Part shown: positions 61,690 to 64,000 of the stretch, one piece after another
Layout of the letters: each line of letters starts with the position of its first letter
How positions within the stretch are numbered: position 1 is the stretch's first letter
DNA from: CAYMGQ01 sp964390055
GTDB lineage: Bacteria; Bacillota; Clostridia; Peptostreptococcales; Natronincolaceae
DNA length: 64,000 nt
Direction: 5' to 3'
Assembly: GCA_964390055.1 (NCBI GenBank)
Contig: CAYMGQ010000009.1
Coordinates: 1 to 64,000, forward strand
The notes under the pieces: generated by a model
The model's input: only the letters and a program-made list of their open reading frames with translations
What the model was told of the DNA's origin: nothing
Database searches by the model: none
Position numbers and translations under genes: made by a program

Positions 61690-64000
61690 CTATTTATTTT
61701 TTAATGCCTGAATTCTTTCCGCAACCATCTCTAGCATTTCCTGGTACTTTTTACCCTTGTCTCTTTCTTCCTCTACCAGGTGGGCTGGGGCCTTCTTAAC
61801 AAAGCCTTCATTGGCTAATTTACCTTCAACCCTTTTAATCTCATTTTCTAGATTCTTTTTTTCCTTTTCCAATCTTTGAATTTCCTTGCCTATATCAATC
61901 AATTCTTCTAGGGGTAAAAATAACTCCCCACCTTGTATAGTAACCGTAACCATATCCTCAGATACCATATCCCTATCAGTTATATATTCAATTTCTGATA
62001 CCCCACCAATAGACATAAAGTAACCTTCACCTTCTTTGATAACATCTTTGACATACTGCCCATCACTATATACTATTAGTTTAGCCTTTTTTGAAGGCGC
62101 CACATTCATCTCCGCCCTTATATTGCGAAGCTTCCTTATGGCCTCCATTATTAGCTGCATTTTTTCCTCTGCATCCTGACATCTTTTTTTCTCATCAAAT
62201 ATGGGCCAAGCTGATATAATTACGCTTTCTTTAAGGCCTGGTATTCCCTGCCAAATCTCCTCTGTTATAAAGGGCATAAAGGGGTGGAGTAATTTTAAAA
62301 TATTCTCAAGTACATACATTAGGGTATATTGGGCAACCCTTTTCTCCTCAGGGTCCTCCCCATATAATCTTGCCTTGGACAACTCTATATACCAGTCACA
62401 ATATTCATTCCAGGTAAAATCGTAAATTTTTTGCAGGGCTAAACCCAACTCAAAATTATCCATGTTTTCAGTTATTTCTTTTCCTATTTCATTTACTCTA
62501 GAAATAATCCACAAATCCGCTAATTCAAATTTGTTTTCAAGCCCATGGCAGTCTATTCTTCCCCCATCTAAATTCATTAAAACAAACCTAGTAGCATTCC
62601 AAAGTTTGTTTGCGAAATTCCTACTAGCCTCCAGCCTCTCCTCATGAAAACGAATGTCATTTCCAGGAGAATTCCCCGAAATTAAGGTATATCTTAAAGC
62701 ATCTGCCCCATAATCCTCAATAACCTCTAATGGGTCTATTCCATTACCCAGGGACTTGCTCATTTTCCTACCTTGGGAATCTCTTACCAGTCCATGGACA
62801 AAAACATACTTAAAGGGTATATCCTCCATAAATTCTATACCTGAAAACACCATACGGACAACCCAAAAAAATATAATATCATAGCCTGTTACTAGCACAT
62901 CTGTTGGATAAAAATACTCTAATTCCTCAGTTCTTTCTGGCCAACCCATTGTAGAAAAGGGCCATAAGGCAGAACTAAACCAAGTATCTAATACATCCTC
63001 ATCCTGTCTAAAATCCACGCCCCCACATTTTTGACATTTGTTTGGCTTTTCTCTTGCTACCACCAATTCATCACAAGCTTGGCAATAATAGGCCGGTATT
63101 CTATGTCCCCACCATAATTGTCTTGAAATACACCAATCCCTAATATTCTCTAGCCAGTGATAATATATCTTGTCAAATCTTTGGGGTATAAATTTTATCC
63201 TTCCATCCTTAACTGCTTCAATTGCAGGTCCTGCCAAGGGTTCCATTTTTACAAACCATTGGTCTGAAGTCATGGGTTCAATTACCGTATCACACCTATA
63301 GCATTGGCCTATATTATGGCTTCTTTCCTTAATATCTACTAATAGGCCCAGGTCCCTTAGGTCCTCCACTATCTTATCTCTTGCCTCATATCTATCCAGT
63401 CCCTGATAGCTGCCCCCATTAGCATTAATTTTTGCATCCTCCTCCATTACTGATACTTGGGGTAAATCATGACGCAAACCTATCTCAAAGTCATTGGGGT
63501 CATGGCTAGGGGTGATTTTTACAGCCCCTGTTCCAAATTCCGGATCCACATATTCATCTGCAACAATGGGAATTTCCCTGTCCATCAATGGCAAAATTGC
63601 TTTTTTTCCTATAAGATGTTTATATCTCTCATCCTCGGGATGGACTGCTATAGCTGTATCACCCAGCATAGTTTCTGGCCTTGTTGTTGCAATCTCAATA
63701 AACTCATCTGTAGCCTTAATTGGGTAATTTATATGCCAAAAAGACCCAAGGCTTTCCTCATGTTCCACCTCGGCATCAGATAGGGAGGTTTTACAATCAG
63801 GGCACCAATTAATTATCCTATTGCCCCTATATATTAAGCCCTTTTCATATAATCTAATAAAAACTTCACTTACGGCATTACTGCATCCTTCATCCATTGT
63901 AAATCTTTCCCTTGACCAGTCACAGGAATTACCTAGTTTTTTCATCTGATCCACAATTTTTCTTCCATATTCTTCCCGCCACTCCCAGGCCCTTTCTAAA
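61690..64000 (-). CDS. valS: Valyl-tRNA synthetase, 5' end beyond window
   Basis: The visible 770 residues are the C-terminal part; the open frame runs off the right edge with RAWEWREEYGRKIVDQMKKLG, here cut to WEWREEYGRKIVDQ, just before LGNSCDWSRERFTMDE. KMSKS motif in GRKMSKSLGNGID, editing-domain patterns TTRPETMLGDTAI, a zinc-like CQACDE...CQKCGG pair, an anticodon-binding region and the C-terminal coiled coil (from about EIQRLEKEKKNLENEIKRV). Charges tRNA-Val. A T-box leader, if present, would be to the right of the window. Confidence 0.96.
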   Translation of the reverse strand, partial: LERAWEWREEYGRKIVDQMKKLGNSCDWSRERFTMDEGCSNAVSEVFIRLYEKGLIYRGNRIINWCPDCKTSLSDAEVEHEESLGSFWHINYPIKATDEFIEIATTRPETMLGDTAIAVHPEDERYKHLIGKKAILPLMDREIPIVADEYVDPEFGTGAVKITPSHDPNDFEIGLRHDLPQVSVMEEDAKINANGGSYQGLDRYEARDKIVEDLRDLGLLVDIKERSHNIGQCYRCDTVIEPMTSDQWFVKMEPLAGPAIEAVKDGRIKFIPQRFDKIYYHWLENIRDWCISRQLWWGHRIPAYYCQACDELVVAREKPNKCQKCGGVDFRQDEDVLDTWFSSALWPFSTMGWPERTEELEYFYPTDVLVTGYDIIFFWVVRMVFSGIEFMEDIPFKYVFVHGLVRDSQGRKMSKSLGNGIDPLEVIEDYGADALRYTLISGNSPGNDIRFHEERLEASRNFANKLWNATRFVLMNLDGGRIDCHGLENKFELADLWIISRVNEIGKEITENMDNFELGLALQKIYDFTWNEYCDWYIELSKARLYGEDPEEKRVAQYTLMYVLENILKLLHPFMPFITEEIWQGIPGLKESVIISAWPIFDEKKRCQDAEEKMQLIMEAIRKLRNIRAEMNVAPSKKAKLIVYSDGQYVKDVIKEGEGYFMSIGGVSEIEYITDRDMVSEDMVTVTIQGGELFLPLEELIDIGKEIQRLEKEKKNLENEIKRVEGKLANEGFVKKAPAHLVEEERDKGKKYQEMLEMVAERIQALKNK

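Overview
This window is bacterial chromosome from a low-GC, Gram-positive, endospore-forming anaerobe, most likely a clostridium (Clostridia/Tissierellia). Evidence: AT-rich DNA with strong Shine-Dalgarno sites, frequent TTG/GTG starts, spore genes (SleB, PdaB, a SpoVA-type operon), an SLH-domain S-layer protein, LTA synthase, an [FeFe]-hydrogenase-like protein, TRAP transport and RNA-controlled operons. I see no rRNA, CRISPR array, insertion sequence or prophage. About 58 genes are supported, plus three tRNAs (one cut by the left edge).

Layout: 1-7.8 kb holds tRNA-Ala, an orphan PD-(D/E)XK nuclease-like gene, RluA, NAD kinase, a dicarboxylate-type symporter, a hydrogenase-like Fe-S protein, LtaS and tRNA-Val. 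7.9-12.3 kb is a lysine-riboswitch operon (asd-dapA-dapB-lysC). 12.3-17.2 kb has SleB, an FMN dehydrogenase, PlsC, a GGDEF protein and Mpg. 17.3-20.3 kb is feoAB with a divergent DtxR/MntR-type regulator. 20.3-27.5 kb is the most unusual region: a probable molybdenum (or tungsten) cofactor riboswitch with terminator, followed by nine tightly packed genes. These encode a lipoprotein with a sulfite-oxidase-like fold, an ECF S-component, a nucleotide-pyrophosphatase-like enzyme, a second sulfite-oxidase-like membrane protein, two ECF ATPases, EcfT, MobB with an Fe-S tail, and a kinase-like protein. Together they look like an undescribed uptake and salvage system for a molybdopterin-type cofactor.

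27.5-35 kb has a TetR-controlled ABC-2 transporter, a PspC gene preceded by a PspC copy broken by one stop codon, an SLH/YcdB protein and an unusual phosphoesterase/unknown gene pair. 35.2-40 kb has a BusR-like GntR-RCK_C regulator with a betaine-type binding protein and permease but no ATPase, then an ABC exporter and tRNA-Thr. 40-42.8 kb has an amidase, a PPC-domain protein and an Ogt/AlkA repair pair joined at an A9 tract. 42.8-47.8 kb is an IclR-controlled TRAP transporter operon with a formamidase/acetamidase. 48-56 kb carries nucleoside-recognition (Gate) proteins, MATE, an SSB-like protein, PdaB, BioY under a BirA operator, a Na/Pi symporter, MsrA, a deacetylase lipoprotein and a QueG-like protein. 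56.3-59.5 kb is a spoVA operon arranged like the heat-resistance-associated spoVA(2mob) type. The window ends with a DUF4364 regulator, FolC and a valS gene that runs off the right edge.
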